Assembly (NCBI GenBank): GCA_025618425.1
Contig: CM046836.1
Span: 10,329,004 to 10,393,003 of the forward strand
Reading direction: 5' to 3'
Origin: Heliocidaris tuberculata
Taxonomy: Eukaryota > Echinodermata > Echinoidea > Camarodonta > Echinometridae
Length of the DNA stretch: 64,000 nt
The translations under genes were made by a program, and so were the position numbers. Under the pieces are notes generated by a model. That model saw nothing but the letters and a program-made list of their open reading frames with translations. It was not told the DNA's origin and did no database searches. Below, one piece after another: positions 39,804-49,075 of this stretch. Each line of letters starts with the position of its first letter. Within the stretch, counting starts at the first letter, position 1.

Positions 39804-42800
39804 CTACAGAGGAATGGTTCAAGAACTGCTTGTTACGGATGACAGATTGTTACATCTTTATTAAACTCACAATGTATAGAAATCAAAAATTCAATCATGG
39901 TCGTATACATGTATCGCTCACAGCATTGGTGATGGTGTCCTTATCAACCAAGACCTACAGAGGAATGGTTCAAGAACTGCTTGTTACGGATGACAGATTG
40001 TTAATCTTTATTAAACTCACAATGTATAGAAATCAAAAATTCAATCATGGTCGTATACATGTATCGCTCACAGCATTGGTGATAGTGTCCTATCAACCAA
40101 GACCTACAGAGGAATGGTTCAAAAACTGCTTGTTGGGGATGAAAGATTGTTCCATCAAAGATTTGGGGGCGATTCCCTTTGCATTATTAAACTTGCATTG
40201 TATAAAATTCAATTATTGTCACATACATGTACCGAGACTCCACAATTTTATATCAGATGGCCATCTTTTCCCATTCTACTGATTCTAATATGTACTGTAT
40301 ACGCCATAACTTTCACGGACCTAAATTTTCGCCAATAGGACTAGCCAGACTATTTCGCGAGTGGTTGAATTCGCGATCAGGAAATTCTCAGATCTACAAA
40401 CAGCAAAGATGATGTATTTTCGCAAAGCTGGTGAATTTCTGTCAAGGAGACAATAAATTCAACAAATGTTGGCAATATTTCAGCGTGTTCTTAAATTCGC
40501 GACCCACTCGCAATTCTGTATTTTATGTGGAGATTTTAAAAAAATACTTGATTCAAGATTCATGTACTGAACTTATTGGTATTATCTAATTCATATGAAG
40601 GACTTCTACAAAAATGAATAGATAAGAAGAATATACAGACCCAGTTCACTACAAATTTAGATTTTTTTTGTATTTCTTTTTTGTTCTTCCTCCTTTCTTC
40701 ACAATGCACCTTGGACTTGGTATAGTTTACTAGATAGATTGCACAGTATGAGAGTATTGTATACTGGTAATGAAAATTATCATGAATAATACATGTACAT
40801 GTACATGTACGTGGGGAAAGGGAAGTTAAGCATGTTTTCTGCATAACCTTTAAGAAGTGAAAGTACACACATATATGTGGGAATGGGGGTGGGGGCAGGC
40901 TGATTGAACATCTAAAGCTTAAAGGGAATCTTGAGTTCTGGGAAAGATGAATCAATAATTTGTGAGCTTTCTCATTCTTTTTGTGTCAGTTAGGTAGATT
41001 ATCATAATAAAAAGGTCCCCTAGAAAGGATTGCCCTCATATTGAAAATATGACAAGAAATAGCTGAAAAGTTCGGGCCAAACATTCAAGCCAGATTTGTC
41101 TCTGGTCCTATATACTTGTATCTGTGTGCGAACATTTGGGGGGAAAGTAAGTGAATTTCTAATCAATTCACTAATCCCCAAATCTCACACTAGACCATGT
41201 AGACACATTTGTTTATGTATACTGTATAAGCTGTTTTTTTCGCGTACAGATATTTTCGCGATTTTGGACTAGGCAGGGAAATTCGCGAGGGTTTAATTTT
41301 GCGATTTTTGTGATGTTTTTGTTACTATAAATAGCCATATATTGAAGTGGAAATTTTCGCGAGGACCGACTCGCGGAAATCGCGAAAATAAAACCACCGC
41401 GAAAATAACCACTTATACAGTAACTAATCTGACTTTTCCAATTGCTTTGGAACAGTTCCTTTCTCATTATAATTGCATGACCAGAACTCAAATTTACCTT
41501 TAATAATGCATAAAAGAAAAAAAAAACATGTCTTTCAAATACATACTATTCTCAGATCCTCTGGTAGCTCATCATCCAGTTCATTCTTGACGTATTTCTC
41601 CAGTGTGATGTGGGCGATCTCCAGCAGGCGTTCATGATGGATGTTCTCTAGATCTCTTATCTGAGATATTGTGCAGTCTAGTGGTTAAGGAAAAAACGTC
41701 CACTCATGCTATATCGCACTTAAAGTCACTAATAAACATTTCTTGGTCAAAAATGGAATACTACACAATTCTATTTCAACCCTATTAGTGACATAGGCAG
41801 TTCAAACCTCCCAAAATTTGATGTCAAATAGTACATTTAACTTGATTAATGATATATTTCAATGTACATATATGATGGGGTGTCCAAACTTCACAAACAG
41901 TTCGGGAATTTACTATTTCCTACAACACATCATTGAAAGTGAATTATAGACTAGAAATGGCTGAAAGGAAAAATATATGAGGCTCACGCTTTGGAGATAC
42001 GTTGATCTCAAAATCTGACATTATATAATTTCAAAGTCTTACATCGTATAATCACAAATCCCAAGTCAAAATAATCATTCAAACAGGAAACCATTCAGCA
42101 ATACATGTATTAAAGGAGAATGAAACCCTGGGGAAATATCCATTTTAATGAAAAGAGAGGATAGAGAGAAGCAATTTTTAAAAAGTTATCATTATTGTTA
42201 TATATATAGCATAAACCACTCATACAAAGTAGATTTATTGCTGGTTTCTATTTCATCAACACAGTCCAAAGTAGTTTCAATGTTATACTCGTAATTCTGT
42301 CATATCAAAAGGATATAATCCTTGGACGTATTCCACAAACGATGATACCATGTCTGCAAGGTTCCTTTCAAAATCCTTTATCGTATCCTGGAATTGGCAA
42401 AGGAAATTGGGAGAAAGATATACATGTATTTTTGAAATTTTATTTAAGTAATTCTGATGTTATAGTTGCATATTATATTAAGACAATTATGTCATTGTGT
42501 TGAACCCTTCAGGAATTCACCCCCAAAAATGCAGTCATTATGATATCATACTCTTAATCACACTCTTTATCTTCATGTAAACTTGGACCAAACAACCAAG
42601 TTCAAGGACTTTGCTATTAAGTCATTGAACACTTGGGTACTGTAAATGCAGAAATATTCGCGGTACATTAATTTTACAGTTTAACCAAAACTATCTTGAC
42701 ATGAAACTTTTCCAAGTAGTTAATGATAACCATATTTGCAGATTAAGTTTTGTGAATTTTTCAACAATTTACCATTCAGAAAAGTGTCAGAATTTAAGCA

Positions 42801-45800
42801 TAACAGCTACATTTTCTGCAGACTGTAATATAAATACTCTTACCAGCCACATACGACGATGAACAGAATTGTTTGGCTGGAATTCATGAAGGCCTATCTT
42901 AATCCAATGTTTAAACCTCTATAAAGCGTAGTAAACATGTGGCCTTATGTCCAATAAATGACAATATATGCTTACATACGCTTATTTCAGTCCACGATGG
43001 GGGTTTAAACTTTCTTCATTAATCTCTGAAAGTCTATGTATAATCAAACTCTTCCAAAACAGGATATAAAGCTAGAAAGGAAAATGAAGGGGGAAAATAT
43101 ATATATGTACCTCAAGTTGATCCACTAATTGAAGTTCGAATCCCATCAGCCTATCCCAAAGTTTGTCGACCTCCTCTTTGTATTCCGTAATCTGAGATTC
43201 AATTCCATTTGGATCACTCATCAGTGTTAACTCTGCCACAATCTGAAAATAAAAAAGGGAAAGAAATCAAAATGTTTGGCAAAAAGAAAGAGTAATTGGC
43301 TTCTTTCATATATGGGTCGATAGTTATGGATAAATTATAGAGATAGAGATAAAGGGGTGGAATTTTGGGAGATATTTTTAGAGCGGCTTGGCATAAGCTC
43401 CCAGCAGAGGTGGAAAATGACGTTGTACATGAAGCCCTCAAAAATTACCTCATCATTATCATCATCATCATGGAATTTGTGCAATATCATTCCAAGACAT
43501 ATCTTTAACTTTCTCATGTCTGCATCTCAAAATAGGAATTAAAAAAAAAAAACCTGCAAAAGCTGACACAAAACACTGAAAAACTCAGGGGGAGCACTTC
43601 TTTACCTTCTTCTTGTACTTGTTGAATTCAGAGATGATGACAACGGCCATCTCCTTATTCTCATCCTTGGCTTCCTGTACACAGGAGTAGAACTCGTCCA
43701 CCTCCTTGCATCGCTTCTCATGCTCCTGCAGTCCAAATTGGAAGACCTGCTGGCAAATGGCCACCATCTTCTCCTTGTAGGTGCAAGGCAGTTAAGGGGT
43801 TAAACAAGAGTTACCTGAAAATAGTACATGCAGTGGCTTCATTAAAGCTTTTCATTGGAATTCCACAAATACCTCTTCTCAGGTTAAATTCTTTTTCTTA
43901 ATTTTAGTAGATAGATCATTTGATACATGTAAGTTCAAGAATGCAACATACATTTACTTTACTGATTTGCCCTATTTTGCTTGGCCATAATCAAAACTGA
44001 AAGTTTTACACACAAGTCAAATCATTAGATCATAAAAGGGATTTACACTGTAGATTATCGGAATTACAGTCATAAATGATAACAGATTGATTATCTTCTT
44101 TTGAACTTATCCTAAAAAGGCTCAAGATTTTCTTGTAGGAAAAGGATATACAGCCAACAGTTCGTCGACCCCTGGTAGTGCTCCAAGTTTGCTTGCTTCA
44201 GGGTCCTCAGCAAACATGTTGTCAAAGAGATGGGGTCCATCTAGGTTCTCAACATAGGCAAGCTGGATGGAAACAAGAAAGAGATACATTAGCATGTTGA
44301 ATATTCACAACCTAAGAATAAGAATTCAGGTCCATCTAAGTTCCAAAATTAGGCAAGGTGGATAACAATAAAAAATATGTTTGCATAATAAATATTCATG
44401 ACCTTAGAATAAGACGTAAGGCCCATCTCAGTTATAAAGGTAATAAGCTAGCTGAAGATTATTCCTAAAAATATATTTGCATAGAATATATAATGAATAT
44501 TTATGACCTTGGATAAGATGTCAAGCCAATCTAAGTTCCAAAAATAGGCAAGCTGGATGTTATTAATAGAAATATATTTTCATAATGAATATTCATGGCC
44601 CAAGAATATGTCAAAGAGATGAGGTCCATAGACCTATAAGTTCTAAACATAGGCCAGTTGGTCGACAAAACTGTAAAAATATAGTTGCATGATGAATACT
44701 CTTGGCCTCTGAAAATGGCTTCAAATAAATATGATCTGCCTACATGAAGATCTTAACAATAGAGATGTGCATTTGCATGATGAATTTTCCTGACCTTCAA
44801 CCATGCCACGAAGTTTCAAACTTGTGATCGATGAAACACAAACTGGCATATGGGTATAAACAATTCACGCTTTTGATATATGCAGCTTGTCTGATGAATA
44901 TTCATGACTTTGAAACATATTTTCAACAAGATGAGGAAAATCTCTAGGGAGATAATTAACAATATATAAGCTGGACGAAAATATAACGCCGTGTTAAATG
45001 GCATTCCAGAAGATCTATTTCATAGATGTGTGAAAATGTGTCAGTTTAGGGTACAAATATGAACAATGTTTTTGGTTTTGAGAAAGAATGGAAATTTATG
45101 AAAGCTTCTTTAAAAATTTACCAAAGAAATTTAGAGCTTATTAGGGATATTACAGTTTTCAAATTAACTTTACTAAGTTAAACTGTCTTATCCTTCATTA
45201 GATTTTTCTCAAACTTTCCACCCATCTGTTTCTTCTATCTTCTGTTTCATCATGAAACCAACTTGACACCACAGTGGCCCCCCCCCCTTTCAACTTTAAA
45301 CCCTAGAAATTCTGTAGAGTGTTTTGATTTAGTACCTTCTGTTTCTCAAACTCGCTTTCCTTGAGTTCCTTCTCCAGCCTCTTGTTCTCCGCTGCCGTCT
45401 CATCAGCCATCAGTTCTTCAATTGCATATTTGTATTGCTCCATAGCTGCTGTTTTCTGATGAGAAACAAAGAAAACAGAAATACAGATTTCTAAACTGAT
45501 AAAAATTCAGGGAAACTTGTCAAACACTTGGGTTTTAATGATAAAAGTGCTGGGATAAAAAAATTCTATCCATCATTATCCAACTGTAACAAACATAATG
45601 GCCCGAATTCACAAAGGAGGTTTGGTTTAAACCATGGTTTAAACCCCCTCCTGGGTTTTTTAAGCGTACGTGCACATGGAATCCGATCCAATCATATATT
45701 TTTCTTTGAGCATGCGAATGGGCAATGTGCACTTATTTACGCTTATTTTAGTACGCTTACGGAGGTTTAAACCTTACCCATGGTTTAAACCTCCTTTGTG

Positions 45801-48800
45801 AATTCGGGCCAACGGGTTTCTATTTTGTTGTAAGTGTTTTAATTTTACTCAGAGTGAAGTATAATTTTTTCTCTCATTTCTGAAAATTCTCCTAACATTG
45901 GAAATCCACATGAGGGATGGGAGAGAAATTATTCATAAGTTTATGAAACCTTTCTACAACTTCATATTTAATGCAAAATTAATAATTCAGTACAAAGAAC
46001 AAAAAATCAACTTTCAACAATTTCTTCAGCCAGGATGTTTTTTTTTGTTGTTTTTTTTTTAAGTCAAAGGATGAAATACGCAATATTCTCGGATCAAATC
46101 CAGTTAACAACAGTATTTTGATTTTATAGTGTTCTAAAGTGAAACTAGTAACTGTATAAGGGAGACAAGAAAAATAGCCTTTACACACAGGTAGTCTTTA
46201 TGGGCAGGTTCCTTGTTTATAGCCTCCTCCACCCCAAAAATATAAATGAAAGAAAAACTAACTGATTGACTAACTACATAGCTAACTAACTAAATAAATT
46301 TATTTATTAACAAACAAACAAACAAATAAATAAATGAATGAATTAATTAATTAATTAAACTTAAAATTTGAATAAATGAATTACTGTGGTATCTCCTTCA
46401 ACACTTACTGTGTTTCCATCAATGAGCCTGAAATCCAGGTAGGCCAGGGTAGGAATGTGAGCTACAACATACTGCTTGTAGTTTGCATCATCGCAGAATG
46501 GATTGCTTGCTAGGTTGAGTGTCTGCAATCCTTTAAATCTTCTCAAGTAGATTAACTGTAGGGTTTGCAAGTGGAGGACATTATGGCGTATAAACTGCAG
46601 TGCATTATTAGTTGCTTGGCAGGGTAAGTGAAAGTATGAAAGTGCTGTAGCTTTTATTTTGAAAAAATTAAGACAAACAGTCAACGTTCTACATCTATGT
46701 TTTGAACCACACCTAGTTTATTTATTTATTGAAAGAAATAAAATACTTATTTCCTTGATACATCAAAACTACATTTCGTGTGGAATTTTACATCAATCAT
46801 TGAACAGGAACACATATCTACGGTATTTGATAAGTAACTTTAAGTGTAGTAGCTATAAAACTGACATGGTTATAATTATTTTCATGTTAATGATTATTTG
46901 AGCATGCATCGTTTTGCTTCCTTTTTTTTCCCCGCAACATAATTTTGCAAGAAAATAAATTAACATGTCACTTGGAATTTCCCATATATTCCAAGTGTCG
47001 TAAGAACTTTGCAAAGTACTAAATGGGAATCACTTTACCAAGTAACTACAGGCTACTCACATTTTCTAGAGAAGAAAGGTTGTTGTTGCCAACTGAGAAG
47101 ACATGAAGCTGGGTTAGGCTGTCCATATTCTCTAAGGCTGAGATACGGTTGTTATACAAAGTCAGGTCCTCCAGTTTCTCTAGCTTCTCTAAGCCTTCTA
47201 TCACTTCAATATTATTGAAAGAGAGATCTGTTGGGTGATGATATGAGAATAAAATGAAATAACAGAGGATTAGACCAAACAAAAAAGATCAACCTGAAAT
47301 TCTAAACTTAAAATACTATTTTACAGATATTAATGGAAATTTTATGAGAGCCACAAACTTGTTCACATTTGTCACAGTTTTTTAATGAAATTTTGAATAC
47401 TATAGTGATAGATTTGAAGTATTACAATATTGCTATAATAATAATAATAATATAAGAGTATTTGTAATGCGCCAGCTCCACATGACTAATGTACTCAAGG
47501 TACAATGGAGAAGAAAAACTTACAAGTACATGCCCCCCCCCCTTGGCTTTATATAGTACTTCTTCTCAATTCGCTGCAATATAAAGACTATCAATAATCA
47601 TTAAAGTACAATCAAGGTCTTATAGTAATACTACTAAGGAATATAACATATCTTTAGCTATTAACAATAGCTAAATTCAAACATAACAGCAGAAACACTG
47701 GCATAATGTACAGCTGCAGTTTGTAATACAGTATTCCCTGATCATAATTGTTTAACATATGCATCTTTTCCTCTCCTTTGCAACTATTTTATGGATAAGA
47801 GCAAGCCAGTCCACCATGCCTTTTTATCTTCCTATTTCAATGACACCATCATTATTACTCCAAACAAAGCCTTCCAATCTGCCCTATATACATACAAGCA
47901 CTATGATCACTAAAACCTCAGTGTAAAACCAGAAACTTCTTCAAATTTTGAGAGTGGTCCAGATTCACAAATGATTGAATAACAGCACTGAATTTGAGCT
48001 ATTTGCAAATTCATTATATAAAGTTTCTTGCTATGAAAGAGACCACTTTTAAAAACATGCTAAAGTTTTAGCTCAAGACAGGCTAATGTTTTACAGTATA
48101 TACTATTTAGCTGAAAAACTTGGGTATTTCCATGTTTTCCATGTCAGTGAATAACTCACCAAGCCAAACCAGATGAACTAGGGTATCTAAACCTTCAATC
48201 TTCTCAATGATGTTGTTATCTAGCTGTAGCTTCACTAGGTTGTTGAACTGCCACAAGTTGTCAACTTTGAGAATATCTACAAGATACAAAAAAGTAGAAG
48301 AATGCTACATCCATAAACAACCTATATGTCCTGGTTTAAATCTTCTTCTAATCTGAAATCTCATCCACTTGGGGTTCCAATGATTAATTGAATACCTTAA
48401 AGATATATTGTCTTGGACTAAAAAAAAACTGTTTTGTCATGATGACTGACATCCTAGTAAAGCTTCCCAAGTAAGCTGCTGATGGGATTACTTCCAAACC
48501 AGTTACAAGGAATATCGTTGTAACATGAAATAGAAAAATATATACAAGAAAGTGGAAAGTAGCACCACTTTAATAAACATCTAGGCACTTAATATTAACT
48601 GTTTCCCACCCTACATGTATGATGTATGTATAATCAAGATTTGATTCCTTTCAGTCAAAACTTGTTTTAGTTAGCAAAATACATTTATGTACACCTAAAC
48701 GTTGTGGATCGATGCAAAGATCATTTCAAACAGTAAATCAAACAATATTACATACAGGTATTCATTAATATTTCAAAGGATATGTTTTCAAATGTATTAT

Positions 48801-49075
48801 GGCAAATATTGACAATGCCATGCCAATGCAAAATCTTCACATTTTGTTAAGTGTCAGGATAATTCTTCCCCCCCCCCCCCCCCCCCCCTGTCTAGACTAG
48901 AGTTAATTTCATTACTTTTGAAGTCTAGTCTGAGCTGTGTCACATCCATAAAGTCTATTCCCTCGGCCTTGGCTATCCTTCCAGCTTCTTCCTTGGGCCC
49001 CTGCTCCTCCACAGCCTTCTGGAGCATGATTTCATCAACCACGGCTGGCTCCACCGTGTCATACAAACGACTCAT
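39558..49075 (-). CDS. DRC3: Dynein regulatory complex subunit 3 (LRRC48)
   Basis: Subunit of the nexin-dynein regulatory complex, which links outer doublets and controls inner-arm dynein in motile cilia. Eleven exons in consistent phase: 48916-49075, 48160-48276, 47061-47227, 46409-46555, 45336-45455, 44150-44262, 43606-43780, 43111-43242, 42317-42387, 41547-41670, 39558-39803. They give 523 residues, as in the human protein. Order: N-terminal helix (residues 1-54), leucine-rich repeats (LWQFNNLVKLQLDNNIIEKI, DLSFNNIEVIEGL, LTLYNNRISAL), an LRR cap (LIYLRRFKGLQTLNLASNPF...YLDF), then a long coiled coil ending EINNFIDHLKDDIENMELPN. The start was chosen for the match to the human EPSV..KAVEEQGPQEEAA region. 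Introns 6 and 9 are AT-AC U12-type. The gene is convergent with ATPAF2 and divergent from the TOM1-like gene. Confidence 0.97.
39764..40215. repeat. Triplicated 150-bp unit containing the DRC3 exon 11 acceptor
   Basis: Units at 39764-39914, 39915-40064 and 40065-about 40215 (periods 151 and 150). Each has GGTGATGGTGTCCTTATCAA, CCAAGA(G/C)CTACAGAGGAA and ATCAAAAATTCAATCATGG. Unit 1 is the real exon edge. Unit 2 keeps an AG acceptor and then 33 in-frame bases before GTGAGC. Unit 3 lacks one T (GTCCTATC) and its right end is diverged. Confidence 0.9.
40216..41221. other. DRC3 intron 10, degenerate CGCGA-rich MITE at 40290-40520
   Basis: TACTGTATACGCCATAACTT, TTTCGCGAGTGGTTGAATTC, GCGATCAGG and GACCCACTCGC resemble the element at 41222-41420 but the ends have decayed. 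(ACATGT)n at 40791-40811. Nothing else recognised. Confidence 0.45.
41222..41420. mobile_element. TA-flanked palindromic MITE, CTGTATAAG ends
   Basis: TA at 41220-41221 and 41421-41422; CTGTATAAGCTGTTTTTTTC and GAAAATAACCACTTATACAG. Several TTTTCGCGA/TCGCGAAAA blocks inside. It lies in DRC3 intron 10. Confidence 0.8.
41547..41670 (-). CDS. DRC3: DRC3 exon 10
   Basis: Starts directly after the AC of an AT-AC intron. Encodes ISQIRDLENIHHERLLEIAH, ITLEKYVKNELDDELPEDLR and I; donor ATA|GTATGT. Confidence 0.95.
41671..42316 (-). other. DRC3 intron 9: AT-AC U12-type
   Basis: Donor ATATCCTTTTG (42316 downward), branch-point TTCCTTAAC, 13 bases, then terminal AC (41671). These match the AT-AC minor-spliceosome consensus. 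Only this boundary gives V-Q-G-L-I-S-Q-I-R-D-L-E-N against human VQSLMAQCRDLEN; no GT-AG choice keeps the frame. Confidence 0.92.
42317..42387 (-). CDS. DRC3: DRC3 exon 9
   Basis: Acceptor AATTCCAG; encodes DTIKDFERNLADMVSSFVEY and VQG, ending with two bases before ATATCC. Part of the central coiled coil. Confidence 0.95.
42388..43110. other. DRC3 intron 8, nothing recognised
   Basis: AT-rich intron with a U2-type GTACAT donor and CCAG acceptor. Confidence 0.4.
43111..43242 (-). CDS. DRC3: DRC3 exon 8
   Basis: Encodes IVAELTLMSDPNGIESQITE, YKEEVDKLWDRLMGFELQLV and DQLE, 44 codons, phase 0 at both ends; aligns with human ISELFDALMTLEMQLVEQLE. Confidence 0.95.
43606..43780 (-). CDS. DRC3: DRC3 exon 7
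   Basis: Starts after the AC of intron 6. Encodes YKEKMVAICQQVFQFGLQEH, EKRCKEVDEFYSCVQEAKDE and NKEMAVVIISEFNKYKKK; donor AAG|GTAAAG. Confidence 0.96.
43781..44149 (-). other. DRC3 intron 6: AT-AC U12-type
   Basis: Donor ATATCCTTTTC (44149 downward), branch-point CCTTAAC (plus 43791-43797), ten bases, then terminal AC (43781). Splicing here gives L-L-A-V-Y-K-E-K-M-V-A-I-C against human LLETYKDKFVIIC. The nearest GT-AG alternative (GTATAT to TACAAG) would delete three conserved-position residues. Confidence 0.92.
44150..44262 (-). CDS. DRC3: DRC3 exon 6
   Basis: Encodes LAYVENLDGPHLFDNMFAED and PEASKLGALPGVDELLAV; aligns with human AFVEHLNGSFLFDSMYAEDS...LPGVGELLE. Acceptor CATCCAG. Confidence 0.96.
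44263..45335. other. DRC3 intron 5, diverged tandem repeat
   Basis: Contains seven or so diverged copies (about 85-120 bp) of CATAATGAATATTCATGACC, TTAGAATAAGA, GGTCCATCTAAGTTC and AGGCAAGCTGGATG. The GGTCCATCTAGGTTC...ATAGGCAAGCTGGATGG sequence at the start of exon 6 (44236-44270) is itself the first copy, so the array grew out of the exon 6 acceptor region. Confidence 0.6.
45336..45455 (-). CDS. DRC3: DRC3 exon 5
   Basis: Encodes KTAAMEQYKYAIEELMADET and AAENKRLEKELKESEFEKQK, a charged coiled-coil start; 40 codons, phase 0 at both ends. Confidence 0.95.
45600..45810. mobile_element. Palindromic MITE, GGCCCGAATTCACAAAGGAG ends, copy 2
   Basis: Same family as 16319-16538 with reversed core: GGCCCGAATTCACAAAGGAG at both ends (right end inverted), TTTAAGCGTACGTGC, AATCATATATTTTTC, AATGTGCACTTATTTACGC. 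It lies in DRC3 intron 4. Confidence 0.85.
45811..46408. other. DRC3 intron 4, tetranucleotide microsatellites
   Basis: A compound TAAC/AAAC/AAAT/GAAT/TTAA microsatellite spans about 46256-46360; the rest is AT-rich without features. Confidence 0.6.
46409..46555 (-). CDS. DRC3: DRC3 exon 4 (LRR cap)
   Basis: Encodes LIYLRRFKGLQTLNLASNPF, CDDANYKQYVVAHIPTLAYL and DFRLIDGNT, the last leucine-rich repeat plus the LRR C-terminal cap. Acceptor CTACAG, donor ACA|GTAAGT. Confidence 0.96.
46556..47060. other. DRC3 intron 3, nothing recognised
   Basis: AT-rich intron, no supported feature. Confidence 0.4.
47061..47227 (-). CDS. DRC3: DRC3 exon 3 (leucine-rich repeats)
   Basis: Encodes three LRRs: LSFNNIEVIEGLEKLEKLED, LTLYNNRISALENMDSLTQL and HVFSVGNNNLSSLEN. 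Acceptor CCAACAG, donor AAT|GTGAGT. Confidence 0.96.
47228..48159. other. DRC3 intron 2 with SINE-like remnant
   Basis: (AAT)n at 47438-47455 followed by AAGAGTATTTGTAATGCGCC, read on minus, resembles the 3' end of an ATT-tailed SINE (about 47438-47525). A C9 run at 47535. Otherwise unremarkable. Confidence 0.45.
48160..48276 (-). CDS. DRC3: DRC3 exon 2 (first LRRs)
   Basis: Encodes ILKVDNLWQFNNLVKLQLDN and NIIEKIEGLDTLVHLVWL. Acceptor TTGTAG, donor CTTG|GTGAGT; matches human ILRIDNLWQFENL. Confidence 0.97.
48277..48915. other. DRC3 intron 1, nothing recognised
   Basis: AT-rich; a C20-21 run at about 48868 lies 30 bp inside the donor. Confidence 0.4.
48916..49075 (-). CDS. DRC3: DRC3 exon 1
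   Basis: ATG at 49073-49075; MSRLYDTVEPAVVDEIMLQK, AVEEQGPKEEAGRIAKAEGI, DFMDVTQLRLDFK. Donor AAAA|GTAATG. Confidence 0.95.

Noticed and set aside
43606..44262. GT-AG splicing of DRC3 intron 6 (GTATAT to TACAAG)
   Set aside because: Would delete V-Y-K from a region conserved with human, while the AT-AC choice fits both the alignment and all U12 signals.
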